Part shown: positions 50,966 through 61,164 of the stretch, in pieces
How the letters are laid out: each line of letters begins with the position of its first letter
How positions within the stretch are numbered: position 1 is the stretch's first letter
Assembly (NCBI GenBank): GCA_029573495.1
Contig: JAKQEI010000198.1
Location: forward strand, 42,850-106,849
Reading direction: 5' to 3'
Source: Bacteroidota bacterium
GTDB taxonomy: Bacteria > Bacteroidota > Bacteroidia > Flavobacteriales_F > PHOS-HE28
DNA length: 64,000 nt
Notes under the pieces: model-generated
What the model was told of the DNA's origin: nothing
The model's input: the letters and a program-made list of their open reading frames with translations, nothing else
Databases searched by the model: none
Made by a program: the position numbers and the translations under genes

Positions 50966-53900
50966 ATGCTCGGAACATCACGCAGCGAAGGCGCACTCGC
51001 GCTGTTCGCCTCCGCGATCATCCTCCTCTCCATCGGTTGCCGGACACAGGATGCGCCCCTCACTCCGGACAGGGCCTTCACACCCTACATACCGGCGTTC
51101 ACCGCAGGCCACATCAGTGCGCGATCCCCGATCCTGGTGCGGATCGCCGAAGGCCAGCAATGGAAGGATTCATCCGATGCCGCGGTCCAGGACCTCTTCA
51201 CCCTGGACCCGAAGGTCGAGGGCACCGTGCGCTGGCACGACCGGCATACCCTGGCCTTCCAGCCCACGGAGCGCCTGGAACAGGAGCGCACCTACACCGT
51301 GGACTTCCATCTCGCGAAACTGATCGAGGTGCCACAAGGCCTTGAGGACTTCCGGTTCCAGGTGACCACGGTACGCCAGGGCATCGATGTGCGTGTGAGC
51401 GACCTGCAGTCCCTCTCGCCCACCGACCTCACCTGGCAGCGATTGATCGTATCGGTGCGCACCAGTGACGACGCCACGGGACAGGACCTTGGCGCTTGCT
51501 TCTCCGCCGCGCAGGAAGGACGTCAGCTCGCCCTCACGTGGGAACATGAACCGAACGGCCTCTACCACCGCTTCACCGTGGACAGTGTGCTGCGTGCGGA
51601 AAACGCCAGCTCCCTTGCGATCACGTGGGATGGCGACGGCATCGGTTCCGAGGATGCCGGTGAATTGCCCTTCACGGTTCCTGCCATCGGCGATCTCACC
51701 TTGATTTCGGCCACCACGGATTCTGAGGGCGAGCAACATGCCACCCTGCTCTTCTCCGACCCGCTCGATGCGGAGCAGGAACTCGAGGGCCTGGTGGGCA
51801 TAACCGGTGCGGACGAGGTACGGATCGCCGTGGAGGGGAACAAGTTGTTCCTGTACCCCACGGAGCGCCTGGGCGGTGATCACCAGGCATACGTATCCGC
51901 CGCCGTGCGCAACGTGAACGAACACCCACTGGGCACCGACCTCACGGTCGATCTCACCTTCGAGGAACTGAAGCCCGCGGTCCGCATGGTCGGCAAAGGT
52001 TCCATCCTTCCTTCATCCGATGGACTCGTCATGCCCTTCGAGGCGGTGAACCTCAAGGCCGTGGACGTTCGCGTGGTGCGCATCCATGAGAGCAATGTGC
52101 CGCAGTTCCTGCAGGTGAACGCATTGAATGGCCAGCGGGAGCTCGCGCGCGTGGGTCGGCTGATCACACGGACCACGGTCCCCTTGAGGACCGGCGACGC
52201 CCCGGACCTGGGACGTTGGAACCGCTTCCACCTCGACCTGGAGAAGCACATCAAGGCCGAGCCCGGCGCGATCTACCGCGTCGAACTCTCCTTCACCCGC
52301 AAGCACGCCATCTATCCCTGTGCGGATGAAGGGAGCGATGAGCCACTTGAACCGGAGCGCACCTGGGAGGAGGAGCAGGCGCAGTACGATCACTACGAGG
52401 ACTATTGGTACTACGACGACTATTACTACGAGGACTATGACTATCGCGAACGTGAGGATCCATGCACTCCCTCCTACTACATGCGCGACAATAGCGCCAC
52501 GCGCAACATCCTGGCCTCCGACCTCGGTCTCATCGCCAAATGCGGGAACGATGGCTCGGTGCTCATCGCCGTGAGCGATCTGCGCACCGCCGAACCGCTC
52601 GCCGGTGTGAAGCTCGAGGTGCTGGACCTGCAGCGCAAGTCGCTCGGACAGGTCGTCACCGACGGTGAGGGCATCGCGAAGCTGCCCACCACCCTGCACA
52701 AACCCTCGTTGCTCGTTGCCACGAAGGGGACCCAACGCGGATACCTCCCGCTAACCGATGGGAGTTCGCTCTCGGTGAGCGAGTTCGATGTGCAGGGTGA
52801 AGCGGTGGACCGCGGGTTGAAAGGCTTCCTGTATGGCGAGCGCGGCGTTTGGCGTCCCGGGGACTCGCTGTATCTGGCCTTCATGCTGCAGGATGCCCAG
52901 CACAAACTGCCGAAGGACCATCCGGTGGTGCTGGAACTGACCGATCCGCGTGGACGGCTCGACCAGAAGCACGTTCGGACCAATTCCGTGAACGGTGTCT
53001 ACGCCTTCCGATGCGCGACCACAGCGGACGCACCCACGGGCTTTTGGAACGCACGCGTGATGGTGGGTGGCACCAGCTTCCACCAACGGATCCGTATTGA
53101 AACGGTAAAGCCGAACCGGTTGAAGATCGATCTGACCGTGTCCGATCGCATCGTGAACGACGGGGAGCATCACATCGGTCTCCGCTCCCACTGGTTGCAC
53201 GGCGCACCCGCGCGAGGCTTGAAGAGCCGCGTAACGGTGAACCTGACACGCGGAACGGCCGACTTCAAGGGCTACGAGAAGTACACCTTCAATGATCTGC
53301 GCACCTACGTCCCCGAAGAGGAGCAGGTGGTCTTCGATGGTGCTTTGGACGAGCGGGGCGAGGCGAACTTCGCACTGGACCTTCGGACCGGACGCAGTGC
53401 CCCCGCCGTGGTGAACGCCAACCTCGTCACGCGCGTCTTCGAGGCTGGTGGGGACGCGAGCATGGACCGGACGTCGGCAGCCTTCATGCCCTACTCCAGC
53501 TATGCTGGCATCCAGCCCCCCACTTCCTTCAACAGCTGGGGTGGTCTGCTCACCGACACCACCTATGCACTGCCCGTGGTCGCACTCGACCCGAACGGCA
53601 AACCGATCGCCGGTCATGTGCTGAAGGCCCAGGTGTACAAGATGCAGCGCAACTGGTGGTGGGACGGTGACATGGACGGCGAGGCCAACTACATCAGTTC
53701 GCCAAGCGTTGAATTGCGGCAGGAGTTCGATCTGGTCACCGACACCAAAGGCCGCACGACCCTCAAGTTCCGCGTGGACCGACCGGAATGGGGGCGCTTC
53801 ACGGTCCGGGTGACCGATCCCGCCAGCGGCCATAGCTCCGCTCTCCAGCTCTATCTGGACTGGCCAGGCTACGAGGGCCGCTCACGGCGTGATGAGCCCG

Positions 53901-56554
53901 AGCAGGCAGCCATGCTGAGCTTCAACAGTGACAAGAGCGCCTATGAGGTGGGCGACAAGGCCACGCTGATCATCCCCAGCAGTGGTAGCGGGCGCGCGCT
54001 CGTCAGCTTGGAATCCGGCAGCCGCATCATCGAAGCCAAGTGGATCGAATTGAAGGACAAGGAGACCCGCCACACCTTCCAAGTGACCCCCGAAATGGCG
54101 CCCAATGTGTACGCCCACGTGACCGTCGTGCAGCCGCATGCGAAGACCCTGAACGACCTGCCCATCCGCCTCTATGGCGTTGTCCCGATCCTCGTGCAGG
54201 ATGCGAAGACACGTCTGGAACCCCTCATCAGCATGGCGAAGGAGATCAAGACGGACGTGCCCTTCGAAGTGGAGGTGAGCGAGAAAGGCGGAGCCGCCAT
54301 GACCTATACGCTGGCGATCGTGGATGAAGGCCTGCTCGACCTCACCCGGTTCAAGACGCCCGACCCTTGGAAGCACTTCTACGCCCGGGAAGCGCTCGGT
54401 GTGCGCACATGGGACGTCTATGACCAGGTGATCGGTGCCTTCGGCAGAAAACTCGCGCGGGTATTGGCCCTTGGAGGAAGCGACGATGCGGGCCCTGCGG
54501 ACAATGCCAAGGCCAACCGCTTCAAGCCGGTCGTGCACTATGTCGGACCCTTCGAACTGGAACGAGGGAAGAAGGCGAAGCACCGCTTCACCATAAGCAA
54601 CTACGTGGGATCGGTCCGCGTGATGGTCGTAGCGAGCGACGGAGGCAAGGCCTACGGCAGCACGGAACGCGCGGTACCGGTGAGGAAGCCCTTGATGGTA
54701 CTGGCGACCCTGCCCCGTGTGCTCGCTCCGGGAGAGACCGCCGACCTGCCTGTGACCGTGTTCGCCATGGACCCCAAGGTGAAGGAGGTCACCGTAAAGC
54801 TCGAGCCGAACAACCTGATGATCCCCGACGGATCGATGGAGAAGACGATCCGCTTCACCGACACCGGCGATCAGGTGGTGCGCTTCGGCGTGCGCGTGAA
54901 GGAAGCCGTCGGGGTGGCGAAGGTGAAGGTGAGCGCGAGCGGTGCCGGGGAAAGCGCGACACAGACGATCGAACTGCAGGTGCGCCAGCCGAACCTCCCC
55001 GTTAACGAGGTGGTGGAAGCCTACCTCGAACCAGGAAAGAGCTGGTCCGATACCGGTGGTCCGATCGGGATCGCTGGAACGAACAGCGCCTACGTCGAAC
55101 TGAGCACGATCCCTCCGGTGGACTTCGGTAGACGTCTGCAATACCTCATCGACTATCCGCACGGCTGCCTGGAACAGACCACCTCGAAGGCGTTCCCGCA
55201 ACTGTACATCGCGAAAGTGACGGACCTGCCCGAACGCACCCAACAACAGCTGCGCAGCCATGTGGAAGCCGCGATCCGCAAGATGGGCGGGTTCCAGCGC
55301 GCCGATGGCAGCTTCAACTACTGGCCCGGTGGCGGGGACCACTACGATGACTGGACCTCCATCTACGCCGGCCACTTCCTGGTCGAGGCGGAGCACGAGG
55401 GTTTCCACCTGCCCGGCTCCCTCCTTCCCAAATGGCTGGCCTACCAGCGCAAGGCCGCGCGTGACTGGCACGGGAACGTTCCACAGGGTTGGAACCGCCG
55501 TGCCACCCAGCTCACACAAGCATACCGCCTGTACACCCTGGCGCTAGCCAAGCAACCCGAGATGGCGGCCATGAACCGCCTCAGGGAGGAACGCGAACTG
55601 TCCATCATGGCTCGGTGGATGCTCGCCGCATCCTATGCTTACGTGGGACAGAAGGATGCTGCAGCCAGGTTGATCGCAGGCATCCCAACGGCGATCGAGG
55701 CGTATGCGGAACAAGGGCTGACCTACGGAAGTGGTTTGCGCGATGACGCGTTGATCGCCGAAGCGTTAATGAACATGGGCGAGACGGGCCAGGCCGCTGG
55801 TGTGATCCAACGTATCGCGAAGCAGCTGAGCAGCGAGGCTTGGTACAGTACGCAGACCACGGCCTTCGGGTTGATGGCCACCGCGCACTTCACGGAACAG
55901 AACGGGGTGCACCAGGGCATCACATACCGAATGACCACCGGGGGGAAGGCAACGAACAAGTTCACGGAGAAGGCCATCAGTCGGATGGACCTTCCCACCC
56001 CGGATGGGACCAGTTCCACGTCCATCATGAACACCGGGAGATCAGGCATCTACCTCCGCTATGTGCGCACCGGCGTACCTCCGCTCGGCGAGGAGAAGGC
56101 AGCGGCCCGTGGGCTGTCGATGACGGTGGACTACGTGGGCATGGACGGTCGTCCGATCGATCCCGGACGGATCGAACAGGGCAGCGATCTCATGGCGGTC
56201 GTGAAGTTGACCCATCCCGGCGTGGTCGATGGCTACCAGCAGCTCGCGCTCACCCAGATCTTTCCCTCGGGCTGGGAGATCCGCAACAACCGCATGGAAG
56301 GGAACGAGGCCGTGGCGCAAGCCTCCTACTTCACGTACCAGGACGTCCGCGATGACCGGGTGATGACCTATTTCGACCTGTGGCGCGGGAACACGGTCAC
56401 CTTCCGGGTCATGTTGAACGCGGCGTACACGGGACGCTACTACCTCCCTGGTGCCGTTTGTGAGGCGATGTATGACCATACGGTGAACGCCCGTAGTTCG
56501 GGGAGATGGGTGCAGGTCGTACCGGCTGGTGGTGGTGCTAGTGCGCAACGCTGA
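50966..56554 (+). CDS. Bacterial alpha-2-macroglobulin lipoprotein (YfhM-like)
   Basis: A protein of 1862 residues. The lipoprotein signal (ASAIILLSIGCR) anchors it in the periplasm. MG-type domains run through the length; the thioester motif is intact at GCLEQTTSK (Cys1401 in this numbering), followed by the alpha-helical toroid (FNYWPGGGDHYDDW ... SIMARWMLAASYAYVG) and a receptor-binding-like C-terminal domain. These proteins trap attacking proteases by covalent capture. Its stop is 4 bp before a PBP1C gene, the classical arrangement in which the trap guards while PBP1C repairs wall. Odd: a Tyr/Asp/Glu-rich stretch at about residues 470-500. Confidence 0.93.
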   Translation: MLGTSRSEGALALFASAIILLSIGCRTQDAPLTPDRAFTPYIPAFTAGHISARSPILVRIAEGQQWKDSSDAAVQDLFTLDPKVEGTVRWHDRHTLAFQPTERLEQERTYTVDFHLAKLIEVPQGLEDFRFQVTTVRQGIDVRVSDLQSLSPTDLTWQRLIVSVRTSDDATGQDLGACFSAAQEGRQLALTWEHEPNGLYHRFTVDSVLRAENASSLAITWDGDGIGSEDAGELPFTVPAIGDLTLISATTDSEGEQHATLLFSDPLDAEQELEGLVGITGADEVRIAVEGNKLFLYPTERLGGDHQAYVSAAVRNVNEHPLGTDLTVDLTFEELKPAVRMVGKGSILPSSDGLVMPFEAVNLKAVDVRVVRIHESNVPQFLQVNALNGQRELARVGRLITRTTVPLRTGDAPDLGRWNRFHLDLEKHIKAEPGAIYRVELSFTRKHAIYPCADEGSDEPLEPERTWEEEQAQYDHYEDYWYYDDYYYEDYDYREREDPCTPSYYMRDNSATRNILASDLGLIAKCGNDGSVLIAVSDLRTAEPLAGVKLEVLDLQRKSLGQVVTDGEGIAKLPTTLHKPSLLVATKGTQRGYLPLTDGSSLSVSEFDVQGEAVDRGLKGFLYGERGVWRPGDSLYLAFMLQDAQHKLPKDHPVVLELTDPRGRLDQKHVRTNSVNGVYAFRCATTADAPTGFWNARVMVGGTSFHQRIRIETVKPNRLKIDLTVSDRIVNDGEHHIGLRSHWLHGAPARGLKSRVTVNLTRGTADFKGYEKYTFNDLRTYVPEEEQVVFDGALDERGEANFALDLRTGRSAPAVVNANLVTRVFEAGGDASMDRTSAAFMPYSSYAGIQPPTSFNSWGGLLTDTTYALPVVALDPNGKPIAGHVLKAQVYKMQRNWWWDGDMDGEANYISSPSVELRQEFDLVTDTKGRTTLKFRVDRPEWGRFTVRVTDPASGHSSALQLYLDWPGYEGRSRRDEPEQAAMLSFNSDKSAYEVGDKATLIIPSSGSGRALVSLESGSRIIEAKWIELKDKETRHTFQVTPEMAPNVYAHVTVVQPHAKTLNDLPIRLYGVVPILVQDAKTRLEPLISMAKEIKTDVPFEVEVSEKGGAAMTYTLAIVDEGLLDLTRFKTPDPWKHFYAREALGVRTWDVYDQVIGAFGRKLARVLALGGSDDAGPADNAKANRFKPVVHYVGPFELERGKKAKHRFTISNYVGSVRVMVVASDGGKAYGSTERAVPVRKPLMVLATLPRVLAPGETADLPVTVFAMDPKVKEVTVKLEPNNLMIPDGSMEKTIRFTDTGDQVVRFGVRVKEAVGVAKVKVSASGAGESATQTIELQVRQPNLPVNEVVEAYLEPGKSWSDTGGPIGIAGTNSAYVELSTIPPVDFGRRLQYLIDYPHGCLEQTTSKAFPQLYIAKVTDLPERTQQQLRSHVEAAIRKMGGFQRADGSFNYWPGGGDHYDDWTSIYAGHFLVEAEHEGFHLPGSLLPKWLAYQRKAARDWHGNVPQGWNRRATQLTQAYRLYTLALAKQPEMAAMNRLREERELSIMARWMLAASYAYVGQKDAAARLIAGIPTAIEAYAEQGLTYGSGLRDDALIAEALMNMGETGQAAGVIQRIAKQLSSEAWYSTQTTAFGLMATAHFTEQNGVHQGITYRMTTGGKATNKFTEKAISRMDLPTPDGTSSTSIMNTGRSGIYLRYVRTGVPPLGEEKAAARGLSMTVDYVGMDGRPIDPGRIEQGSDLMAVVKLTHPGVVDGYQQLALTQIFPSGWEIRNNRMEGNEAVAQASYFTYQDVRDDRVMTYFDLWRGNTVTFRVMLNAAYTGRYYLPGAVCEAMYDHTVNARSSGRWVQVVPAGGGASAQR

Positions 56555-56558
56555 TGGC

Positions 56559-58883
56559 ATGAAGCGGTCGCGTCGCGTGCTTCTGGGCGCGGTGACGGTC
56601 TTCGTGTTGCTCTTCGCATGGGCGCGCTGGGGGCCGATGGATCCCTTGTTCCCGCATCCGTGCAGCACGGTCCTCCTCGATTGCGCGGGCAATACGCTCG
56701 CTGCGTCGGTGGCGAGCGATGGTCAATGGCGCATGCCGGCCGGAGCTCCCGTTCCGATGCGTTTCGAACACTGCCTCATCGCGTTCGAGGACCGTCACTT
56801 CCACTCGCACCCCGGCATCCACCTACCCTCCCTGGTGCGTGCTGCTCAGCAGAACCACAGAGCGGGAAGAACGGTGAGCGGTGGCAGTACCATCACCATG
56901 CAGGTGGCGCGTATGGCGCGCGGTGACCGGCCGCGCACCTGGTGGAACAAAGTGGTGGAGATGGCGCTCGCCCTCCGGCTCGAGGTCCGCTTCAGCAAGG
57001 ATGAGATCCTCGGGCTCTACGCCGCCCATGCGCCCTTCGGTGGGAACGTGGTGGGACTCGAAGCCGCGGCTTGGCGTTGGTTCGGCGGGCCTCCCGAACG
57101 CCTTGGCTGGGCCGAGTGTGCCACGCTGGCCGTGCTACCGAACGCCCCGGCCCGGATCCATCCGGGGAGGAAGCGGGATGAACTGCGCCGCAAACGCGAC
57201 CGCCTGCTGCGCTATCTGCGCGATACCGGCACCATGGACAGCCTGGCCTGCGAACTGGCGATGAGCGAGCCCCTGCCGGAACGTCCACTTCCCTTGCCTC
57301 GGACGGCACCTCATCTGCTCACCACCCTGGAGCAGTTGGGACACCGTGGAGAACGCATCGTCGGTACCCTCGATATCGGTATCCAACAGCGGATTGCCGC
57401 CATCGCCGAGCGTCATGCCTCCGCACTGCGCGCCAACGAGGTGCATAACGCCGCGGTCCTGGTCCTGGATACACGTAGCGGCCACGTGCTTGCCTACCTC
57501 GGCAATCTACCCTCGGCTGGTGCAGCCCATGCTGGAGCGGTGGACATCGTGCGCGCCCGGCGAAGTACAGGAAGCTTGTTGAAGCCCTTCCTGTATGCTG
57601 CCATGTTGCAGAGCGGGGAACTGATGCCCGATCAGCTCGTGGCCGATCTCCCCACCCGCTACGAAGGCTTCGCACCGCGCAACTTCGAGGAGGGCTACGA
57701 CGGTGCCGTGCCCGCTTCACAGGCGCTGGCCCGGTCGCTCAATGTTCCTGCCGTACGCGCCTTGCATCGGCATGGTATCGAACGTACCCTGCATGTGCTG
57801 CGGGGTATGGGCCTTGGTTCCATTGATGGGTCCGCAGAACACTATGGCCTGTCACTCATCGTGGGCGGCGCCGAGAGCAGCTTATGGGAACTCACCGGCG
57901 CTTACGCATCGCTGGCGCGCATCCTGCTGAGCGATGTGGCAGGACCGGTCCATCCGCCGGTCGTTCGCATGACCGACCAGGGACCGGAGGACATTGATCA
58001 ACGACCTCCCCTGAACCGCGCGGCGATCCATCACACCTTCCAGGCCTTGCAGGACCTGAACCGGCCGGAACTCGAGACCGGATGGCAACGGTTCGCCGCG
58101 CAACAGCGTATCGCGTGGAAGACGGGGACGAGCTTCGGACACCGCGATGCCTGGGCCATCGGGGTGACGGACAGGTACACCGTGGGCGTGTGGACAGGGA
58201 ACGCGGATGGTGAAGGACGCCCCGGCCTCACCGGCTCCCTGGCCGCCGCACCGATCCTGTTCGAGGTATTCGGCACCCTGGCCGCTGGGCGCGACTTCGA
58301 TCCGCCCCATGATGACCTGGTGCCAATGGCGGTATGCCGCGCAAGCGGTCTGCGTGCAAGCGTGGACTGCACCCCGGTTGACACGATCCCGATCATCCGG
58401 GCCGCCATCCGCACCCCACCATGCACCTACCACCAGCGTGTATTCGTCAACGCCACCGGGACGGAACAGCTGGAACCCGGGGGACCCGGGCATTGGGTCA
58501 GCTGGTTCACGCTGCCACCGGCCATGGAGCACTACTACGCTGCCGTGCATCCCGGATACCGCAGACTCCCTGCCGCCCTATCAAGCGGGACGGACTCACC
58601 GATGGAGCTGATCTATCCGGAGAACGCTGCACGTCTTCACGTTCCGATACAGCTGGACGGTTCCTTCGGTCAGGTGGTCCTGCATGCGGCACATCGGCAA
58701 CCCGATGCGGTGATCGACTGGGACCTCGACGGCCGTTACCTGGGAAGAACACGTGACGACCACCGCCTACCGCTGTCGCCGGAGCCCGGTGTGCACCGGT
58801 TAACTTTGACCGACCAGCTGGGTCGCACGCTCTCCACACGATTCGAATGCGTGCGCGGTTCCCAAAGCCGGTCCAACGAATGA
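56559..58883 (+). CDS. pbpC: Penicillin-binding protein 1C
   Basis: A protein of 774 residues. An N-terminal signal-anchor (GAVTVFVLLFAWARWG) is followed by a GT51 transglycosylase (E77 in AFEDRHFHSHPGIHLPS, GGSTITMQVARMARG) and a transpeptidase domain with SxxK (S339-L-L-K342), SLN and KTGTSFGHRDAW. A C-terminal PBP1C-specific domain (RLHVPIQLDGSFGQVVLHAA, LSPEPGVHRLTLTDQLGRTL) ends the protein. All catalytic motifs are intact. The start is the ATG at 56559, leaving 4 bp after the macroglobulin stop. The TGA overlaps the following ATG. Confidence 0.94.
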   Translation: MKRSRRVLLGAVTVFVLLFAWARWGPMDPLFPHPCSTVLLDCAGNTLAASVASDGQWRMPAGAPVPMRFEHCLIAFEDRHFHSHPGIHLPSLVRAAQQNHRAGRTVSGGSTITMQVARMARGDRPRTWWNKVVEMALALRLEVRFSKDEILGLYAAHAPFGGNVVGLEAAAWRWFGGPPERLGWAECATLAVLPNAPARIHPGRKRDELRRKRDRLLRYLRDTGTMDSLACELAMSEPLPERPLPLPRTAPHLLTTLEQLGHRGERIVGTLDIGIQQRIAAIAERHASALRANEVHNAAVLVLDTRSGHVLAYLGNLPSAGAAHAGAVDIVRARRSTGSLLKPFLYAAMLQSGELMPDQLVADLPTRYEGFAPRNFEEGYDGAVPASQALARSLNVPAVRALHRHGIERTLHVLRGMGLGSIDGSAEHYGLSLIVGGAESSLWELTGAYASLARILLSDVAGPVHPPVVRMTDQGPEDIDQRPPLNRAAIHHTFQALQDLNRPELETGWQRFAAQQRIAWKTGTSFGHRDAWAIGVTDRYTVGVWTGNADGEGRPGLTGSLAAAPILFEVFGTLAAGRDFDPPHDDLVPMAVCRASGLRASVDCTPVDTIPIIRAAIRTPPCTYHQRVFVNATGTEQLEPGGPGHWVSWFTLPPAMEHYYAAVHPGYRRLPAALSSGTDSPMELIYPENAARLHVPIQLDGSFGQVVLHAAHRQPDAVIDWDLDGRYLGRTRDDHRLPLSPEPGVHRLTLTDQLGRTLSTRFECVRGSQSRSNE

Positions 58884-59389
58884 AGCGGACGCTTTCAACC
58901 CTGGCCATCTCCTGTGCCTTCACGGCCCAAGCCCAGCCGGATACGCTATGGGTCCCCACGAACGGGGTGGCGGTGCCGCATGCCGTGGTCTATGAACCGG
59001 TGCGCGATGATGCCCAATACAGACGGATCGGTCGATTCGCTACGGATACCGCTCGGATCGCTGTGAGCTTGGACTATAAGCGCGGGCACCCGTCAGGGGT
59101 GTACAGGGCCTATTTCCCCGATGGTCGACCCCTGATATTCGCGGTCTACGGATGGGACAGCCCGCATGGCGATTGGACGGAGTATGACGAACAGGGGGAC
59201 ATCACCCTGAAGGGACAGTACCGGCGCGGCTTGCGTGATGGAACGTGGGCCTTCCGCAAGGAGGGGATCGTGGGCCATTACAAGGAAGGCATGAAGCACG
59301 GTAAATGGAAGTATTACGAGCGCGGACGCATCACCCGTACCGAACGCTATCGAAAGAACGAGCTTGTCCGTACCCGTACCTTCAACTGA
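58880..59389 (+). CDS. Secreted MORN/YwqK-type repeat protein
   Basis: A protein of 169 residues with a signal peptide (TLSTLAISCAFTAQAQ). The second half has repeated short motifs of the form G-x-Y-x-x-G-x-x-x-G-x-W: HPSGVYRAYFPDGRPL, SPHGDWTEYDEQGDI, LKGQYRRGLRDGTWAF and YKEGMKHGKWKYY. This is the MORN-like fold also used by YwqK family proteins, often labelled antitoxin components although activity is not established. Coupled to pbpC by a 4-bp overlap, so probably part of the same envelope operon. Confidence 0.8.
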   Translation: MKRTLSTLAISCAFTAQAQPDTLWVPTNGVAVPHAVVYEPVRDDAQYRRIGRFATDTARIAVSLDYKRGHPSGVYRAYFPDGRPLIFAVYGWDSPHGDWTEYDEQGDITLKGQYRRGLRDGTWAFRKEGIVGHYKEGMKHGKWKYYERGRITRTERYRKNELVRTRTFN

Positions 59390-59471
59390 GCATTAACGAC
59401 CTTTCACGAACCTTACCGTCCTGAAGAAGCAACCCGGCACGCCTTTCGCGCGTTCTACGCCACGACGAACC

Positions 59472-61079
59472 ATGCACTTGCGCCTCCTCACCCTCCTGAT
59501 CCCGCTCCTCACCGCCTTCGCCCACACGGTCACGGCCCAGCAGGACAACGATCCACAGACCACCGGAAAGCTCAGTTCCCTGATGTACCACATCGACCGC
59601 ATGTACGTGGATGATGTGGACAAGGACAAGCTGGTGGATGCCGCGATCGTGAGCATGCTGGCCGAATTGGACCCGCACTCCATCTACATCCCGAAGGAGG
59701 ACCTGGAAGAGGTGAATGAACCGCTCAAAGGCAACTTCGAAGGCGTGGGCATCCAGTTCAACATCATCCGCGACACCATCTACGTGGTGGACGCCATCCC
59801 GGGTGGGCCATCGGAGCGCATCGGCATCCGTGCCGGCGACCGCATCGTGACCATCGACACGGAGAACGTGGCCGGGGTGAACTTCAAGAACACCGACGTG
59901 ATGAAGCGCCTGCGGGGGAAGAAGGGCACGAAGGTTGACGTGTCCATCCTGCGCAAGGGCGAGCAAACGCCATTGGACTTCACCATCACCCGGGACCGCA
60001 TCCCCATCTTCAGCGTGGAGGCTTCCTACATGGCCGAGCCCACCGTAGGCTATATCAAGGTGAGCCGCTTCAGCGCCACCACCATGAAGGAGTTCCGGGA
60101 GAAGTTGACCGAACTGAAGGCCGCCGGTATGAAGGACCTTATCCTGGACCTTCAGGGCAATGGCGGTGGCTACCTGCGTACTGCCATCGAGATGGCGGAT
60201 GAATTCCTGGGAGAACGGAAACTCGTGGTGTATACCGAAGGACGCACCTCGCCGCGTGAGGACACCTACGCGACCAAGGACGGGCTCTTCGAGAAAGGTC
60301 GCCTGGTCGTGCTGGTCGATGAGGGGTCGGCCAGTGCGAGCGAGATCGTGAGCGGCGCCATCCAGGATTGGGACCGCGGCCTCATCGTGGGCCGCCGGAG
60401 CTTCGGCAAAGGGCTGGTGCAACGCCCGGTGATGCTGAGCGATGGATCGGCGGTCCGCCTTACCGTATCGCGCTACTACACCCCGAGCGGTCGCTCCATA
60501 CAGAAGTCCTATGAGGACGGGGTGGAAGCCTACCAGCGCGAACGATCCGACCGCTGGGCCACAGGCGAACTGACCTCGGCGGACAGCATCCATGCCGCCG
60601 ATACGGTGAAGTATTTCACCATGAACAAGCGTGTGGTGTACGGTGGCGGTGGCATCACACCCGATGTCTTCGTACCGATAGACACCACCTACAGTTCGGA
60701 CTATTTCGGCCAACTGGTCCGCAGGGGCATCCTGAACACCTTCGCCCTGGCCCAGGTGGACGAACATCGGAGCGCCTGGCTCACCACCTACCCGAACGTG
60801 GAGGTCTTCGCACATCATTTCGAAGTGAACGAGGCCATGGCCAAGGCCCTGCAGGAACAGGCGGCCAAAGAGGAGGTGGAGTTCAATGCGGAGGGCTGGG
60901 AACGATCGAAGGAGCTGATAGAACTCCGCCTGAAGGCCCTGATCGCGCGCGACCTTTGGGATACATCCGCCTACTGGCAGGTGATCAATGCCGTGAACCC
61001 GGTGGACCGGAGCTTCCAGAAAGCCATTGAAGCCCTCTCGAACGACACCTTCCAGCGGCTGGGCATGGCGAAGCAGTGA
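59472..61079 (+). CDS. S41-family C-terminal processing protease with PDZ domain
   Basis: A protein of 535 residues. A signal peptide (LLTLLIPLLTAFAHTVTAQ) is followed by an N-terminal helical cap (DRMYVDDVDKDKLVDAAIVS), a PDZ domain (GVGIQFNIIRDTIYVVDAIP, RIGIRAGDRIVTID) and the S41 catalytic core. The nucleophile is in VDEGSASASEIVSGA (S288 as the second Ser of the SASAS run), with the base in RRSFGKGLVQRP. A C-terminal ~170-residue extension is typical of the Bacteroidota CtpA group. It probably acts in the periplasm on damaged or wall-related proteins. Confidence 0.93.
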   Translation: MHLRLLTLLIPLLTAFAHTVTAQQDNDPQTTGKLSSLMYHIDRMYVDDVDKDKLVDAAIVSMLAELDPHSIYIPKEDLEEVNEPLKGNFEGVGIQFNIIRDTIYVVDAIPGGPSERIGIRAGDRIVTIDTENVAGVNFKNTDVMKRLRGKKGTKVDVSILRKGEQTPLDFTITRDRIPIFSVEASYMAEPTVGYIKVSRFSATTMKEFREKLTELKAAGMKDLILDLQGNGGGYLRTAIEMADEFLGERKLVVYTEGRTSPREDTYATKDGLFEKGRLVVLVDEGSASASEIVSGAIQDWDRGLIVGRRSFGKGLVQRPVMLSDGSAVRLTVSRYYTPSGRSIQKSYEDGVEAYQRERSDRWATGELTSADSIHAADTVKYFTMNKRVVYGGGGITPDVFVPIDTTYSSDYFGQLVRRGILNTFALAQVDEHRSAWLTTYPNVEVFAHHFEVNEAMAKALQEQAAKEEVEFNAEGWERSKELIELRLKALIARDLWDTSAYWQVINAVNPVDRSFQKAIEALSNDTFQRLGMAKQ

Positions 61080-61112
61080 AGCCCCCCTCCTGTTAATGGC
61101 CTGTTAAGGCCC

Positions 61113-61141
61113 TTGGTTCGGGTAGCCATGTGCTAAATTCG
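61113..61141 (+). promoter_or_regulatory. Promoter of the DUF1573 gene (TTG - 18 nt - TAAATTCG)
   Basis: TTG at 61113-61115 and TAAATTCG at 61134-61141 are separated by 18 nt, within the 17-23 nt expected for Bacteroidota sigma-A promoters. The leader to the ATG at 61165 is short. Confidence 0.55.
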
Positions 61142-61164
61142 CGGCATAAATCGACACGCATCCG

